A DNA stretch of 64,000 nt from Aselliscus stoliczkanus (Eukaryota; Chordata; Mammalia; Chiroptera; Hipposideridae), in contig CM066730.1 in assembly GCA_033961575.1 (NCBI GenBank), positions 119,501,523 to 119,565,522 on the forward strand, written 5' to 3'. Both the position numbers and the translations under genes were made by a program. The notes beneath the pieces are model-generated. The model did no database searches. It was not told the origin of the DNA and saw only the letters and a list, made by a program, of their open reading frames with translations. Of the stretch, positions 38,241-53,010 are shown in pieces; position 1 is the stretch's first letter, and each line of letters starts with the position of its first letter.

Positions 38241-41200
38241 AATTGCGATGACTTTTTCTTTGTAGTTACAGAGAGCTAGCCAAACTTTGACTTTATTGAC
38301 TATATTTCACAGGAGAGTTTTGTTTGTTTTTGATTAAACCCACCAGGATAAGCAAAGGAAGGAAAGGAAACTACAAGGCTCTTTAGTCGCCAGTGCATTC
38401 ATCGTGCTGTTAGGTCTGTTTCCCTCATTTCCTCACATTGAAACTGCTTTTGCTCTTGTCCTCTGACTACATTTCCTTGCACCTCTCTGTTGGTAGTGTC
38501 AGCAAACAGCCAGACAGTGCCAAGGATGCACCCAAGGTGAAGAGAACTGACCACGACGGGGCAAGTCATGTTTGAAAATTTTTTAAAAGCCAGTTAAGTG
38601 ATTTCTGCATACGAGGAAAATCAAACCAGCCCTTTTATTTTAATTACAAAATTTCCGAGCTGGAAGTGACTTAAATTTTCAGAGGTATTTCTAAATCACC
38701 GATTATACTGATGCAGCCATCAGTTCAAGAAGCATGTTTGCATTGGTTTTCAAGAAAAACTGATTCTCCAAGGTTGGAAATCTCTAGAAAATAGAACGAA
38801 ACTTGAGCTTCCTTGCTTTCAGAAACAAGACATACTTCTTGTTGCTGCGGGTATGTTGCAGTCATCATACTTCAGAAATGATTTCAAACAACAGTGTTAT
38901 TAAAATGTCAACAGCAGATTGTTCAAAAAACATGAAGACTAAATACCTATCAGTATTCTGTCACAAAGCCAGATACTTATAGTACTAAAGTAAATCCAGC
39001 TACTGGTCAACTTTGTTCTTAAATTGTGAAAGATCTTAAGTTAAAAGTACATAAATGCAAATAACTGAAACATGCTCTTTTGGTTAATTCTTTATAATTC
39101 TCAAATTAAAACAAGAATCCTTGATAATCAAATTTCTGTGTACTTAATGTATTAATGTTTTACTATTCTTACTATTCCAAAAGATAAGAGGAACCACTTA
39201 GCATTTGTGCTATGAACTACCTAAACATTTTCATTTGGAATTTCTTAAATAACATAATTGGAATATTGATGCAGGCTATAAACTAACCTGGGTGGGGGGG
39301 AACACATTTGTGCAGAGCTGGTGCGAAACCTTTTTATGTCCCTAAGTTTTTACATCTGTCAAAATGTATACATACAACAGATCTACCTAGGCAAATTAAA
39401 TCAGGCTACCTTAAAGTAATTGAAAAGAAGGCAGAAGTATAGAACTCTCAGACCTCAGAGGGATTTATATCATGGTCTCCTTTGGAATTTAAAATTATTT
39501 TATTCAAGATTATAAACCAAAATATGTCAAACTAATAATAATTTGCATTTACCGAAAGATGTTAGCCCTTCCTTTTGTTTATCTTTGAAGGTTTTTCACT
39601 CATCTGGGCATGATTCACAGGAAACCCCAATGAGTGCATAGATCGTTCTAATCCTATTTTCTTTTGGGAAGTAAAACTTGGTCTGAAGTTTTTATTTAGT
39701 GAGCTTAGTAAGTAATCAATAGAAATTTTGCCTGAATTAAGCTGGCCATACGTTGGCTTATGTACTTATTTATTTAACTCTCTCAGAAAGAATCTCTGGA
39801 AGAACCCACAGTCCATTTCATAGGCCTGACATTCTTTGATGCTCTGAACATGAGTGAGTCACTCTCCACTATGTTCCTAAAGAGACTACATCACAAAAGA
39901 GGAGGATACACAGAAGAGGGAAGAAGTTATCAGAAATGGGTTAAAACTATAAGGAGTGGAAAATGCCTCGTACAACTTTTTAATTTTAATTCAATAGAAT
40001 GTATATGTTATAGAGTTCAAAGGATTCGACACCTTTTTTTAAGAATATAATAAGCTGGCTGTGTTTTAAAAATTACATCTAAATGTATTCCTTCTAGGAT
40101 AATGTTTTACATATTAAAGCATTTTTAATTCTTTCCTTGTACTTACACATAATAATACTTCAACCTTCTTTGTATCCACAAAGAATTGAAACAGAGCTTT
40201 TAATTGCATTGATATATTCAAGATTAAGCTGTTAGCCACAGACCTGCCATTACAAAGGAACACACATCCAGAAAACATAATTTGCCTGACACTTCATGAC
40301 AATTCAAAACATAATTTATAACAATACAGGTGTTATGGTAGAAAAAAATAAAATGCGAGGCTTAATAATGTCTGCAGATGTTAGCAAGTTAAGGGGAGTT
40401 GGAGTATGTTATGCATTCCCTGCAATCCAATAAAGTTAACTACTCAATCTATATTATTATTTAAGTAATGGCAAAATCATTGACTTTAGTCATAATACTT
40501 GCTAATTGTTTTTAAAAATAAATTCTACAAAGGACAAAGGAAACACCCATTTCCATTTGTTTTATGTTAAATCAACATCCAACCACTCATGGTGATTTCA
40601 TTCAAAGAAAACAGAAGGAACTCATTAGCTTATGTGGTTAGAGAGATTGATGGGCTTCAAACATTTTAACCATACATGTTTTTTCCAACTGTAGAAACTC
40701 ATGTTTTTAATTTAAGCAACTTTAAGAAACTAAGGATTATTTTATCCAATAGATTCGCATATTTCTGATACAGAAATTATGCTAATTTTTTAAACTATAT
40801 ACCATCCAAGCATCTTTGTTTAGAGGGAAGTGATGAAGTACTTGTCAAAATACGTGTTTGAGTAATAATAGTTTGGGTACCAAATTAAAGAAACAAGTAC
40901 GAAAATGGGCACAGTTGCAAAATATTGTGATTAGTATAAGCCAGTATAACACAGTGAGTAACTTCTTCACTGCCTCACTCTGGCAAACTTGAATATAGAT
41001 AAGCCCATTCTAAAAGGGGCTACATTGGGGTGGGGTGAGCTGGGGAGAAGATCGGGGATTTGATAGCGGGCCAAAAACTGAGTGAAGTTTGAACTACACA
41101 GCTGTAAATGAGGCTAGGCTGTATTCATTATGGGGAACATATTTTTGCCTGTGATGAGAGCTCTGTGAGAATTCTAAACTAAAGCAAACAACAACAAAAA

Positions 41201-42151
41201 GTGAAACCAGTCTAGCTTCAAATACAGAAATAGAAATAAAATTAGCTAGAGTTCATCCTAAACTTATTCAGTTCCCTCTTCTTCATCGTGACTGTTCAAT
41301 GATGCTTAGTGATGAAGCTAGTTTTCTCTACTCTAGAAAATAAATATTGTAAAGCTCTAGACAAGATCAAAGCAATGTGTGAATACCAAACTTAACTAGA
41401 AATGGTGGAAAGTTGCTAACTTTGTTTTTCATTTTAGTTTTGCCATGCATGTAGGCTGAAAAGAAATCAAAACTAATTTTCCATGAGAGCAGAAACATAT
41501 GAAAGCATTTGGCAGAGCCAATAAGTTTTTAACTATTCTCCTGGCTCTCTCCAGGCTGAGTAGATCTTTGTCCAAGAAGGCCAAACTCTATCTAAAATGT
41601 AGAGATGCCATCTCCAAAAATAATGACAGTTTAAACTGTAGTATAAAAATGATTATGGTGTATTATGCCTAATAGTACATTGACTAGAAGCATATAATCA
41701 CATATATATATTCTTAAGTATCTATCATTTTATAATTAATACTTCTTAAAACTATCCACTAATACTACTGGTACATAGCTCTTTCTATGCACTTAGAGTG
41801 TTTACATATGTATATAAAGGATTATAAAATTTTTATACCATTATCATTACGATCCTCAAAAATATACCAATTTTTAAAAATCCCTCATAATCATTGCTCC
41901 ACTGAGTCTTACACAACTGAAAGTTTGTCTTCCTTTCCGATAGATTGCTCCCATAACTCTGGTTAATCTCTCCACCCTGAAGCTCTTCTATAATTGGATC
42001 TTACAGATCTTCTATCAATGTTTCTGTCAAACCATGAAGTATAACTATAAGAACACTCATTTTATGCAAATGCTATCTATAACTTCTTATAATTACTATT
42101 TTGCTCATCATAAATACTCAGAACCAAGTGTTTTATTAAAGTGTGTGGTTT
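38241..42151. other. Upstream non-coding DNA, no recognised features
   Basis: AT-rich sequence on the far side of the CpG island. No exon, recent SINE or recognisable old repeat could be supported here. Confidence 0.5.
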
Positions 42152-42164
42152 AAAAATAGGTCTC

Positions 42165-42324
42165 CTGGGTGGTGGGATGGCTCAGTTGATTGGAGCCTCG
42201 TGCTCTTGACAACAAGGTTGCCAGTTTGATTCTAGCAACTAGATTGAAAGACAACTGTTTGACTTGGAGCTGATGGTCCTGGAAAAAACACACTGTTACC
42301 CAATAAAAATTTAAAAAAAAAAAA
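42165..42324 (+). mobile_element. VES-like tRNA-derived SINE, plus
   Basis: A tRNA-like head (gggatggctcagttgattgg, then gttgccagtttgattct) is followed by ctagattgaaagacaactg, a tail with aataaa (42302-42307) and poly-A. It is flanked by aaaaataggtctc at 42152-42164 and 42325-42337. It resembles bat VES-type SINEs. Confidence 0.85.
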
Positions 42325-42337
42325 AAAAATAGGTCTC

Positions 42338-42455
42338 GGGCCGGCCGAGTGGCATGGTGGTTAAGCGCTGGCTTGGGAAGCCAGCGGCCCTGGTTCAAGT
42401 CCCACATATGAGGGCCAGTGGCACTGCCCTCAAAAAAAAAAAAAAAAAAAAGTAA
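42338..42455 (+). mobile_element. tRNA-derived SINE (short family), plus
   Basis: A complete copy: ggccggccgagtggcatggt, cttgggaagccagcggccct, gagggccagtggcactgccc, then poly-A. It is bounded by the second and third copies of aaaaataggtctc (42325-42337 and 42456-42468). Confidence 0.93.
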
Positions 42456-45400
42456 AAAAATAGGTCTCCCTATGTTCTTTTAATATATGCAAACCTCTGT
42501 CAACAATACAGATGAGATTTCTCTCATTTTTTTTTTAATTCTTGAAGTCAAACTGAAAGTAACCTAAGATTATGATTGTGTTTTAAATATAAAACATTTG
42601 AATGGGCAGTTCTTGGTAAAGCATCATACATAGCTTGGGTGAGAACAAAGGCAAGGCAATGGTTAACAGTAGAGGCAATTCCATCCTTTCAAACCTAAGC
42701 CCTCACAGATAACCAAATAGCAATTTCACAGAAGTCCAAATTGAATATTTAGTGCCTCTGAGAATATGACTGAGTATTCATAGTGCCGTAGTACAGCAAA
42801 TCTTGCAAAAGGCATTTAAGAACCAAGAAACAAACTCACTAATATTCTTTGCATTAAGAAAGTCAAAAATGCAATTATATAATACTTCTAATATTTTCAT
42901 ATTACATACCTTTTCTTAATTGTGCAGCATAAAATAATTGTAATATATGATCTAAGTATTTTTTAAACATAAAAATTTTGTTTCACTTCTAAAAATATTT
43001 TATAGTCTAAAATTGTGTAACATTGAGATGTTTCACCTTGACTTTGGTTCATTCTTCTGATTGTGTGTATTAGCCATTACTAACATTTTTCATTATTTTG
43101 TTCCACAATTAATATGGTAGCTATTTTTAACTCCACGCATATGCTTTATTTTAAAAGGCCTTTATTTGTTGTGTGTATTTTAGTAAAAATAAATGTGTCT
43201 GAGCACGTGAAAACTAGAACAGCAATTTGCAAAAAATTTTCTTCTAAACCTATCATAGTTTCTTGATAATAGAATGTTGCCATATCTATTTTCAAGAATA
43301 ATTTAAATCTTTATAATTTAGTTTTCAAGTTAGTGTAACTCTTTCCAATGCATGCTTAAGATCACTAGGAAATCAGTCATTTAGGTCCTAGACCAAACAA
43401 TGATGTAATAGTGATAGGTTTTTGTGATAAGTAAAGGTACTTTAGAAAAGAATCTGTTTTCTTTTAAATTAGCATCCAATTTTAGAATCATACTAAAATG
43501 TTTATATCTCAAAGAAGTACTGAAATAATTAGGTAATGATAAGGTTTTGTTGAGCAATACCCAATGAAAAAAATTTGCTTTAGGTTAAAAAATAAAAACA
43601 CGTAAATAACCTCTCCAGCCATTCTACATTAGAAAGAAGTTGCTGAACCATCACCTCTATAATATATTCTCTGAATGATTTTGTTTCAGTGATGGAGATC
43701 TGTTTCACTGAACCACCCACACTCTTATCCAACTGTCCTGGTTATCAAAATCACATATCTACAGTGTAACTACAGAAGATTATTAGTGCATTAAAAGAGT
43801 GCACCCCTTCATTATGGGAATGTAATTTATGACACCAATTTAATTAGTACTGTGTCCTTACTACCTGAATTAATGACCCAAATTCAAACCACATATATGT
43901 CATTGTTCAGACAACGTAGAATATACTGCAAGAAAAACTAATTTCCTGTTTATTATCTAATGATAATTGAAATACAGTTATTCATTATAATACTGGGTTA
44001 CAGCTTATATGCAGTGGCATGTCTGAAAGAAAGAGGTCATGGAAATAACATGAAAAATATTTATGGTTTGTTAAAATAAAATTAGAGAAAGGCTAAGTAA
44101 GAATACTAGCTATAAAATGTAAAGTTTCAATACTCCAAAAACATAAAGTATTTTTAAGTAATATGGATCACTAGAAGACTATCATTTAACATTTAAAAAT
44201 AAACTTATGAGTAATCAAATAAGGAACCTGAAAAATACCTTAAAAAATGAATTTTGACATTTTATATAATTACTCAATATTTACTTTCTCTCCAGTGCCC
44301 TGTTGCAAAATGATTTTAAATATGATGTATATAAATCAAAACATTTTATATAGGTATGGATTTGAGATGATGATACTGGCCTGTTTGTTTATACTGAATA
44401 TTTCTGTACAGGCGGAAATCATGTAATGTCAAAAATAGATACTACGTTGAATATTTAGAAAACTATCTTTAACGACTTAGGTAAATTTATAGCTTATCAA
44501 AATTTGGAGATAAAATATTACACCTTATAACTGAGGGAAGTCTATCTTTACCTCAATTTTCCAGTTAATGAAAGAAGTGTTTAAATACTCCGTAGTTAGA
44601 TTATTAACTTCTACAAAACTGAAACAGATGTGTGTCTTAGTATGCCATTAAATTTATGATTTACATAGAACCCTTACATAGAGCTGAGCAGAGGCCAATG
44701 ATTCTAATTTGCTCTAGATTTACAATAACCTGATCTGGTTTTTGTAAGTATTGAAACACTTTAAACAAAATTAGAAAGCAGTTGTGCTTTGCGTGATTAA
44801 AGATGCAATTCCCTTTGGAGTAATGAGAAAAGTTAGAACATGTTTCTTTCTTTATGGATATTTCTATTATAAACACGAGTGCTATACATTATATATTTTT
44901 GTTACTATGATTTCCTTGTTTTTAATTATAAAATAAACCAATTGAATTTCACTGGAGTCTCAAATTGAAACTATGCCAAAATTTAGCTGAAGAATGTGTA
45001 CTGAGCTCAATAAAAATCCTTAAATTTTTTTCCCAGGGTCATAAGGTCTTGTTATAAAAATACTAATTCACCATAATTTTCTAGAGCAAAGCATCTTTCT
45101 AATAAACACCTATGCAACAAAAAGACTTGCGTGCTAAATAGAGTTAGAACCCTAGAAAATGGCATATATAAAATTTTTCAGGACTAATTATTACTTGATT
45201 AATATAAATTAAAAACAGAAAAAAGTATTTTATCTCATTAAATAATAACATTTACAACACTGTTATTTAAACCTCCTTTGCTTGGGGAATTATAACTTAT
45301 CAGTTCCTAAACATCAAACCTATAAATATATTTTAAACAATACTGTTTCCTTAAAAATCAGTCAGAAATGTCTATATGAATATTATCATAAGCATTTGTG

Positions 45401-46345
45401 TGTATATGTACACAGAAAATAAATACATGCAAAAGTATTAATTCATTAAAAGTTTATCTCTCATAAAACTTTTATTAGCCCTTGAAGTTTTTGCCACTTC
45501 ATATAAAATGATTTATCTTTTGAATAACAAGGTTCCATTAATCTGTTTGACAAAGGAATTTTTAAATCATTTAAATAATTTATTTGAATGAATTATTTAA
45601 ATTCTGTAAAATCTCAATATATGCACATGTATATGTATATATCTATGTCTATATATTTGTGTTCTGGCACAATATCAAAGAAGAAATACAAACTAGAATT
45701 CAGAATACATTGTCCTTGATACAACCAGTGTGATTTGGTGTTGCTGCTGATGTGTTCTTTGATCACCCTCTGATTGCACAGGACCCCAGTTAGAGGGCCA
45801 GTTTTGCTACATTTGGCATAACGGGGATTTCATGTCAAAAGAACATGAACATTCTTTTCTAAACTCATTTTTAATTTTGCATTTTTACTGAAATTGGAGG
45901 GCTGAAGGATAATAAAGGCAACGATTCAACATTCATAGAAAACCTGCTTCACTTAACTCAGTGCTCTAGGTGCTACTGGAAAGTGAAAACACGTTCTCTC
46001 CTCAGAGAAATAAATCATCTGGAGAAACAAAGGGCAAATATGCATGGAAAATTTAAAAAAATATACACAAAACTTTATAAGCAAATGTACAAAACTAATT
46101 AGGACATAAAGATTTATGTAATATGCTTAATATGCCTGGCATACAGGAATTTTAACTATATTATTTGTTCGCTATTACTTTACAAAATGTTCTCTCACCT
46201 GGATCTTATTGTTCTTTTTTCCCCTGAAGATTCATTTTTATTCATCAAAAAACAACAAAAATGAATAATTCCCCATCTTTGGTGAGATTATAGAATAAAT
46301 TATGATTATGACAGGTTCTCATCAATTTTCTTTTTTAAATAGGAT

Positions 46346-46353
46346 ATATATAT

Positions 46354-46384
<31 letters not shown>

Positions 46385-46407
46385 TATATATATATAATAT
46401 ATATATA
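46346..46407. repeat. (TA)n-rich low-complexity tract
   Basis: Nearly pure TA alternation with a few TTA or ATA interruptions. Likely length-variable and cruciform-prone. Confidence 0.9.
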
Positions 46408-47474
46408 GTTTTTACCTTCTAGTCACCTTTCTTTTGGAAATGATCAAATTTTTCGTTTGGGGTACTGTATCCCTTTCCATTATATTAGGCTTTGGTGGGT
46501 TCATTCAAGTTTTATTTCAATTTTGTGACCCATCATTTCAACAGATTATTTCTAGTTTTAATTTACCAAGAAGGTCCTAATTTTATGCATATTAAAATCT
46601 CTATGTTTGGGGCATTTAGTATAATTTGAAGCTTCAATCTTCTTCATTCTTTCTCCCACTTATCCATCCATCGATAAACCCAGCTACACAACTATACCAT
46701 TTTATACCCATTACCCACAATACTCAAACTTTAGAAAGGAGGTATGAGAGTTCCTCAGCAATCTAATACAACTGTTAAAGGTCCCTAATATACCAAAGCA
46801 GTATCATGAACTCTTGGGAAGACAATTGTCTTTAAGTAGTTCAGGATGCCTAAAATTCCTTTCTGGAACTTGCTCTCTAGAAGCACCTCCCTCCCTGCCC
46901 ACATTCTTGTATCTAGAAGTATAAACGGCTCCCAAAATGTCTCTACGTTGTATGATACAGGAAGTGATATTACACTGTTCAGATGGTATGCACCAGACAA
47001 AATAATTTTGAAACACTTCACCTACTCTCAGAGTTATGAAAATCAGAGACCTCTTTTAATGTCTAGTAAAGGACCTGAGCTATAATTGGTTATTGAAAAG
47101 TATTTATGGAATAAATGAATTAATTTCATAATCATGAATATTATTATAGTAGTTATTTCAATTATAAGTCTACTTGTTATCCAAATATTGTAACACTGCT
47201 TTGCTGATACAGATGTTACAAATCAAATAATCTGGAAATCTTATACCAATGTACTTATCACAAGGGTAGATATAAACACACACATGACTGCTTATTAACA
47301 AATCTGTTTAGTCAAATTATTGAAATATTTTCACAAATTAGTGATTACAATGAAGATTTGAGTGTTTTCCAAAAGATTAATTTAATAATAATGTGTGTCT
47401 GTGTGTGTTTTTAAGTAAAGAGAAACGCAAGTATAGACAAATTATTCAAGGAATTTCTAGCACCGTGAATTATT

Positions 47475-47501
47475 GCGTGTGTATATGTGTGTGTGTGTGT
47501 T
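47475..47501. repeat. (GT)n microsatellite
   Basis: A short GT run with one TATAT interruption. Confidence 0.75.
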
Positions 47502-49430
47502 AGGGAAGTGGGAAATAGCTCAAGGAAGGTGGAAATTAATTTGAATTTTTTAATTCAGAGAAGTTGAAAAGTGACTCTCTGACCCATTTTACATAGAACA
47601 GTCCTTCTTCCTTCTACTTTTCCTATCCCAACTTAAATAAGATAAAGATGTCTCTAGGGAACCTCAGAAATTAGAATCAATGGGACTTACATGAAACTTT
47701 TCAAGGGTTATATTTTGCACCCTGGTACTTCGGTTTTATTCAAAGGCAAAACATCTGACATTTTATACATTATGGTAAAAAATATCATACTTTTCATCTT
47801 AGCTCATTTATGATTCACTAGTATTCAAAGACTGGAACCCTACATCCATGAGCCAAAAAAACATCTTAACCAATTCTTTTCCTGACAAATCACCAGCAAA
47901 TTTTATTAATAGTATCTTAAAGAGTAAATTAATTAGTCAAAATTTCCAAGGTAGATGTTCTGATTTTCTGCTGGTACTTTAAATGCTTTCTTTTGGTTTA
48001 CATTCCTGTTTTTAATCTTTACAAAATATATTAGTATAATACTTTGCTATCTAAGAAAATCATACTAAATATCATTTTATCTTTCTTGGATGACAGAATT
48101 TTTCAGTGTTGAAGGACTATCAAAATGAACATTGATTTTCATTACACTTATTACACATCATTGTATTTATTGATTTATTCTTCTCCCACTAGACAGTAAG
48201 CGCCTTAGAATCTCACTAAATATTATATGCCCATTTTTAGCATCGTATGTAATAGAGGTCACATACTCCTGGCCTGTATAAAATCTAGCCAACCGATTTA
48301 ATTTACAGGCCCCATAGATATTGGGTCATACAGTGTGGTGGGTTTTTGAAAATCTATTCTTTGTCAACTTTTAAAAATTAGGAGGTTTCCATCAAAATAT
48401 GGATTTCCAGTTTCTGGGAAAAAATGTATTAATATGGCAACATTTGGTGTACATCATCTCATAACACCATGCGGCAGGAGAGGACTTCCCTTTAAAGAAA
48501 ACATGTACTCTCTGACTCACCCACCTTTGCCACCATTCCCTATTACGTCTTCAAAACCAAGGCAAAGCATCTTGTGCAATGAATCACCCCATTTGTGATT
48601 ATGTTCTGTGTTCTCCTGTAACAGTGGCATTAAAGGAAAGAGAAATGTATCTTCACCTATATCTCTTTAAAGTGGGAAATAGAAAGACAGAGCAAGAGGA
48701 CTGTGAAATTCACCCAACTGCTCTTCACTCATTATTTCTGTTCTTATTATACTTCTATAAACATTTACATTTTTTAGTTGCAGTGGTCAATAATTTATAT
48801 GTGAACAAATGTATGACTTATGCCATCAATATACATTATAAGATATGAAGCAATGTATTGAATTGTAGTAATAATGCTTTACTGTGTTCAAAGGATTTGC
48901 AGATATACTATCTCATTTGTGCACTTACTACAAGCTCAATACTGAAGATACGGTGCCCCCCACCTTTATTCTTACTCATTGGCTTACTCCTCTCTCTACT
49001 TATATTCACATTTACCAGTTTTCTCTTCCTCTCCCTACTTGACAGCACTTTCCATCACTCTTCCACTGAAGTTTACTCTTGCAATTTCTTTTCTTTCTGT
49101 GACCTGTCAGTTTTCCTACATGGAAAGGTACCTTGATAGCAACAAATCATAATTTTGAGTATTTTTGTATTACCTAATATCCCATAAGTATAGTTTGCCA
49201 AGGGAGGACAAATGAAAGGAATCAGTCTTTTCTAACCTAACAAACAAATGCAAACCAACACCCTTTTAAGGGTTAATAAACATAGTTTAAAAATATATTA
49301 AACACATAATTAAGACATGCTTTTGTGGCAGAAACAGCTAAACACAAGGTTTTTTAAGACAAACAAGCTAAGCCTTTTCAGAAAATTACTAGAAGTAACC
49401 GATGGTCTCAGATATGTTCAAAATATCCTT

Positions 49431-49535
49431 TTTTTTTTTTTGATGGCAGCGTCACTGGCCCTCATATTGTGGGACCCGAACCGGGTCCACTGGCTTCTCA
49501 AGCCAGCGCTTAACCACTGCGCCACTGGGCCGACC
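49431..49535 (-). mobile_element. tRNA-derived SINE (short family), minus
   Basis: Poly-T, tgatggcagcgtcactggcc, acccgaaccggg and ccactgggccgacc. It is flanked by caaaatatcctt (49419-49430) and caaaatattctt (from 49536), one mismatch apart. Confidence 0.9.
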
Positions 49536-49922
49536 CAAAATATTCTTTCTTAAGATTATACTTTTCAAGGGGAATATTTACTTAGAATTGAAATTATCTA
49601 TTACCTGAGTTAGAAATTTTTTTTTTTTTTACTATCCCAAATTTATGTTGTTTCTTATTTGTGAGTAATATTATCATTATTCTTAATTTGATTTTATAGT
49701 TTCATACACAAAATTTTAATATGATTATAGGTCAAAATATTTTCCACAGAAGATAATTCTATTTTATATAAGTATGCCAACAGGGAAATTTGATCATAAT
49801 TATTCCACAAAGGTAGAATTACCTATATTAAACATGCTAGTTTTTAAAAAAATACTGTAAACTATGTTGTTTACATAATATCCTTTATATCAGTTAAAAA
49901 TCCTAAATAGTACATAATTTCT

Positions 49923-50428
49923 TTTTTTTTAAATTCTTTTATTCTTTTTCTGTGAAATAAACATTTTTTTTTTTAAATTAGCTTCAGGTGTACAATATAG
50001 TGCAATAGTTATACTTTTTACTCCTCAAAGTGACAATCCCCTCCTCCAATTCTCCACCCCCACTCCTCCCACCCATATCATACATATCTATTACAATTCC
50101 TCTGACTCCCTTCCACAGTATAATCCACATCCTGTGACTATCTATATATTCAATTACAGTTGGCATACAATATTATACAAAATCAGTTTCAGGTATACAG
50201 TGCAATGATCAAGCCCCTACTCCATACATGAAGTGGTTTCCCTAATAAGACATGTGACCATCTGACACCCCACAAAATATTTACAACATTATTATATTCC
50301 CCGAACTGTCTTTCATATCCCTGTGGCAATATTGTAGTTACCTATTTATGCTGTCTAATCCCTTCCCCTTCTACCTCATCCCCACTCCCCTCCCAACTAG
50401 CAACCCTCAGTTTTTCCTCTAAATCTAT
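49923..50428 (-). mobile_element. 5'-truncated L1 3' end, minus
   Basis: T-rich tail on the left, then gcttcaggtgtacaatatag and a C-rich 3'UTR-like body with tctattacaattcctctgac. It is bounded by an 18 bp duplication with one mismatch (aaatagtacataatttct at 49905-49922; 50429-50446). The body carries a second, internal copy of the terminal motif (agtttcaggtatacagtgca, about 50185). Confidence 0.8.
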
Positions 50429-50949
50429 AAATAGTTCATAATTTCTGAAAAGACCCTTGTGCTCACTGTAGTAATCTTATTGAAATACTGTTCTCTTCTA
50501 TTGAATAGTTTTATAAACCTTTCAACTAACTGTTCTTTTCTTAATCTTGTTTCAGAGCAAACACCTGCCTTCCATTTTATTAAAGAATTACCTAAGCAGC
50601 TTCACCATTAAAACTTTATTAGAACAATTATATCTGTCAATTGTTGGGGTAGACTCCATTTAAATGAAAATCATCACAAATAATTTTCCGAGTAACCTAG
50701 AAACTGATGTTGGTGTATGTGATTGGATTGCCTTCATATTAGGTGTTTTCTTTTTCTTTTTCTACTAAGCAAGGCACTTCTAAATGACAAAAATAAAATT
50801 AAGCTTCTAGTAATCATAGTATTTATTTTCACAAATTGTGTCTTCTCTCCCTTTTTACTTTTCCTGCCAAATTCTTAAACGTGGATAATTAATTTGGCCA
50901 ATTGACTTAGTTTGTGTCAATATAAAAAACATAAAACGTCTTTACTGTT

Positions 50950-51075
50950 ATTTTTTTATTTTTTTTATTTTTATTTTTTTTGAGGGCAGTGTCATTGGCC
51001 CTCATATGTGGGACCCAAACCGGGGCCACTGGCTTCCCAAGCCAGTGCTTAACCACAGTGCCACTCGGCCGGCCC
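50950..51075 (-). mobile_element. tRNA-derived SINE (short family), minus
   Basis: T-rich tail, tgagggcagtgtcattggcc and ccactcggccggccc. It is flanked by tactgtt at 50943-50949 and 51078-51084. Confidence 0.88.
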
Positions 51076-51524
51076 TGTACTGTTTTGTTTTTTTTTTTTT
51101 ACTCTTAACAGAATACATGTGTTGAGAAGTGAAATTTCTTTTTTTAATGCTTAATAAGCATTCCATGAAGCTATACCTAGCTGAAATCATTTATATTCAC
51201 TTCTTAAAATTCTGCAATTTGGTATGGTCAAGAATTTGGTAAATACCATTTTAAATCACTTTGCTCTGCAAAAGTTTCTTAAACACCACCACTGAAGCAC
51301 TTAACATATTCTTTCAAAAAAGGCACTGATATTACTTTTTAAAAATAAAAACTATTTTGAAGATTAACCTTTTCTTTTTCCTTATCTTGAAAAAGATCTT
51401 TTGAAACAGATCTGAAAAGACCCTCATAAAGTGTAAATTGACTTAACTTTGGTTAATGTTAATTTTAAGATGCTTTATTTTTTTAAAAAAATTTTCCCCC
51501 TAGAAAAGCAACTTAATTTAAAAA

Positions 51525-51736
51525 CTCAGAATTTGGACCAGACCACTTGGGTTCAGGTCTGAATTTCACCATTTTTAAGTTGTGTGTACTTCAGGAAATT
51601 ATGGAAGCTCATCTTTAACTGTTTATAAAATTGGAGTAAATAATTACATGTATTTTATAGTATTGTGAGGGTTTTATGAATTAATACAGGTAATACCTGA
51701 CACATAGTTAGTAAGTCCTCAAATATTTGCTATTAT
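51525..51736 (+). repeat. MIR SINE, plus
   Basis: Near-complete MIR order: cacttgggttcaggtctgaa, acttcaggaaattatggaag, tttataaaattggagtaaat, agtattgtgagggttttatg and cctgacacatagttagtaag. Confidence 0.8.
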
Positions 51737-53010
51737 TTTGGTACAGCTAATAGCATAAAACAGTTAACAACTCTTTAAAATACTGCTATATGCCTAAAGT
51801 TATACAGGCAAATGTGGGACAATTTTGAACATTACATATTCTTATATACTGGGTTATATTACAGCAGAGAATTTTAGAAGTACATTTTGAAATATATAGC
51901 TTTATATTGACTACATAAAAATTTATTATCACGTGTGTGCCAGGGTGGTTGCTGGTACTTTTGATTGTTTTTACGTTAGCAATTTGGAGAATCCCTTCAC
52001 TCTTAATTATATTTATAGCTTTTAATTTTTATTCTTTTTAAGTTCAAAGTGCTTAATTTTATCCATAAATCCATATTAGAAGAATATCTGGTCAAAGTTG
52101 TTATATTCTGAAAGCACTGAACACAAAGACAGTATCCATTAGGCACCCTAATTTTTATTTCTTAATTTATAGCCCTTCATAATCCACAGAGAATTTAAGG
52201 AGATGTACAAAGAAATGGAAATAAAGGTAATAAGAATAACTAAGAATGATGAGGCAAAGAGAAAATGAAGATTGGCAACTGAAATGCAGGAAAAGTCCAA
52301 ACAGGCTGTGCATACCAGCCTTTGGACTAAGAGCCCCACAAACAGAAGGGCTGTTACAACATTCACAGTGTGCAGCAAATGCGGACGTGTTGGTGAGGCC
52401 AGAGAAAACCCTGACGAAATCGTGAAGATTCCTTGTCCTCACATTCCTTCTCTACTTGTGGTCTATCCTGCCTTCTCGAATACTGAAGTTGACGCAGTCC
52501 AGTTTTGCTTCCACTACAAAGATGTCCATTCTTCTTTTCTCTATTGTTCCAACAACAACAATAAAACGTCCCCAAAGGCTAATTCAACTTTTTTCTACGC
52601 TAAGTTACCTAGGGAATCCTATACATATTTCCAATGGCTCCTTTTGGCAGATTCTTTATAGAAAGGAAGGCATCAAAATGTCTGGAAGGTCTTAGGGGAG
52701 TGGGAAGAAAGACCCAGGTGGGTTTTGGTAGATTGTTCCCCATTTCCACTGGCAACCCCTGGGTAACACCGCCTTAAAGCAACTGATAGACTCGAACTAA
52801 ATTTAATGAATTTCCCTTCCTAGCAGGGAAAATGATAAACTCAAAGGAAAGAGAGTGGCCCCATTGGGTATAACTAAGATAAACTACTCGTTAGCTAACA
52901 GCTGGGTTCTAACTCAGGGAATAGTTTACAATTAACTTTTTTTAAAAGTATATCCATTGTACTACAGACAACAGACATTAATTCTATTGTTAGAAATTAT
53001 TCCTTCATCA

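Larger units (their letters stand above)
42469..49418. other. AT-rich non-coding DNA
   Basis: No gene seen. Low-complexity TA tracts occur, notably at 46346-46407. The segment 46840-47100 is mildly C-rich and could be an old repeat that I cannot assign. Confidence 0.5.

Noticed and set aside
42338..42455. tRNA gene
   Set aside because: A- and B-box-like motifs are present, but the sequence is a SINE head with poly-A and target duplications, and it lacks a foldable complete tRNA cloverleaf.
52272..52661. 129-codon plus-strand ORF
   Set aside because: No domain recognised, no splice or promoter context, and overlapped by open frames on the other strand. Left as unassigned.
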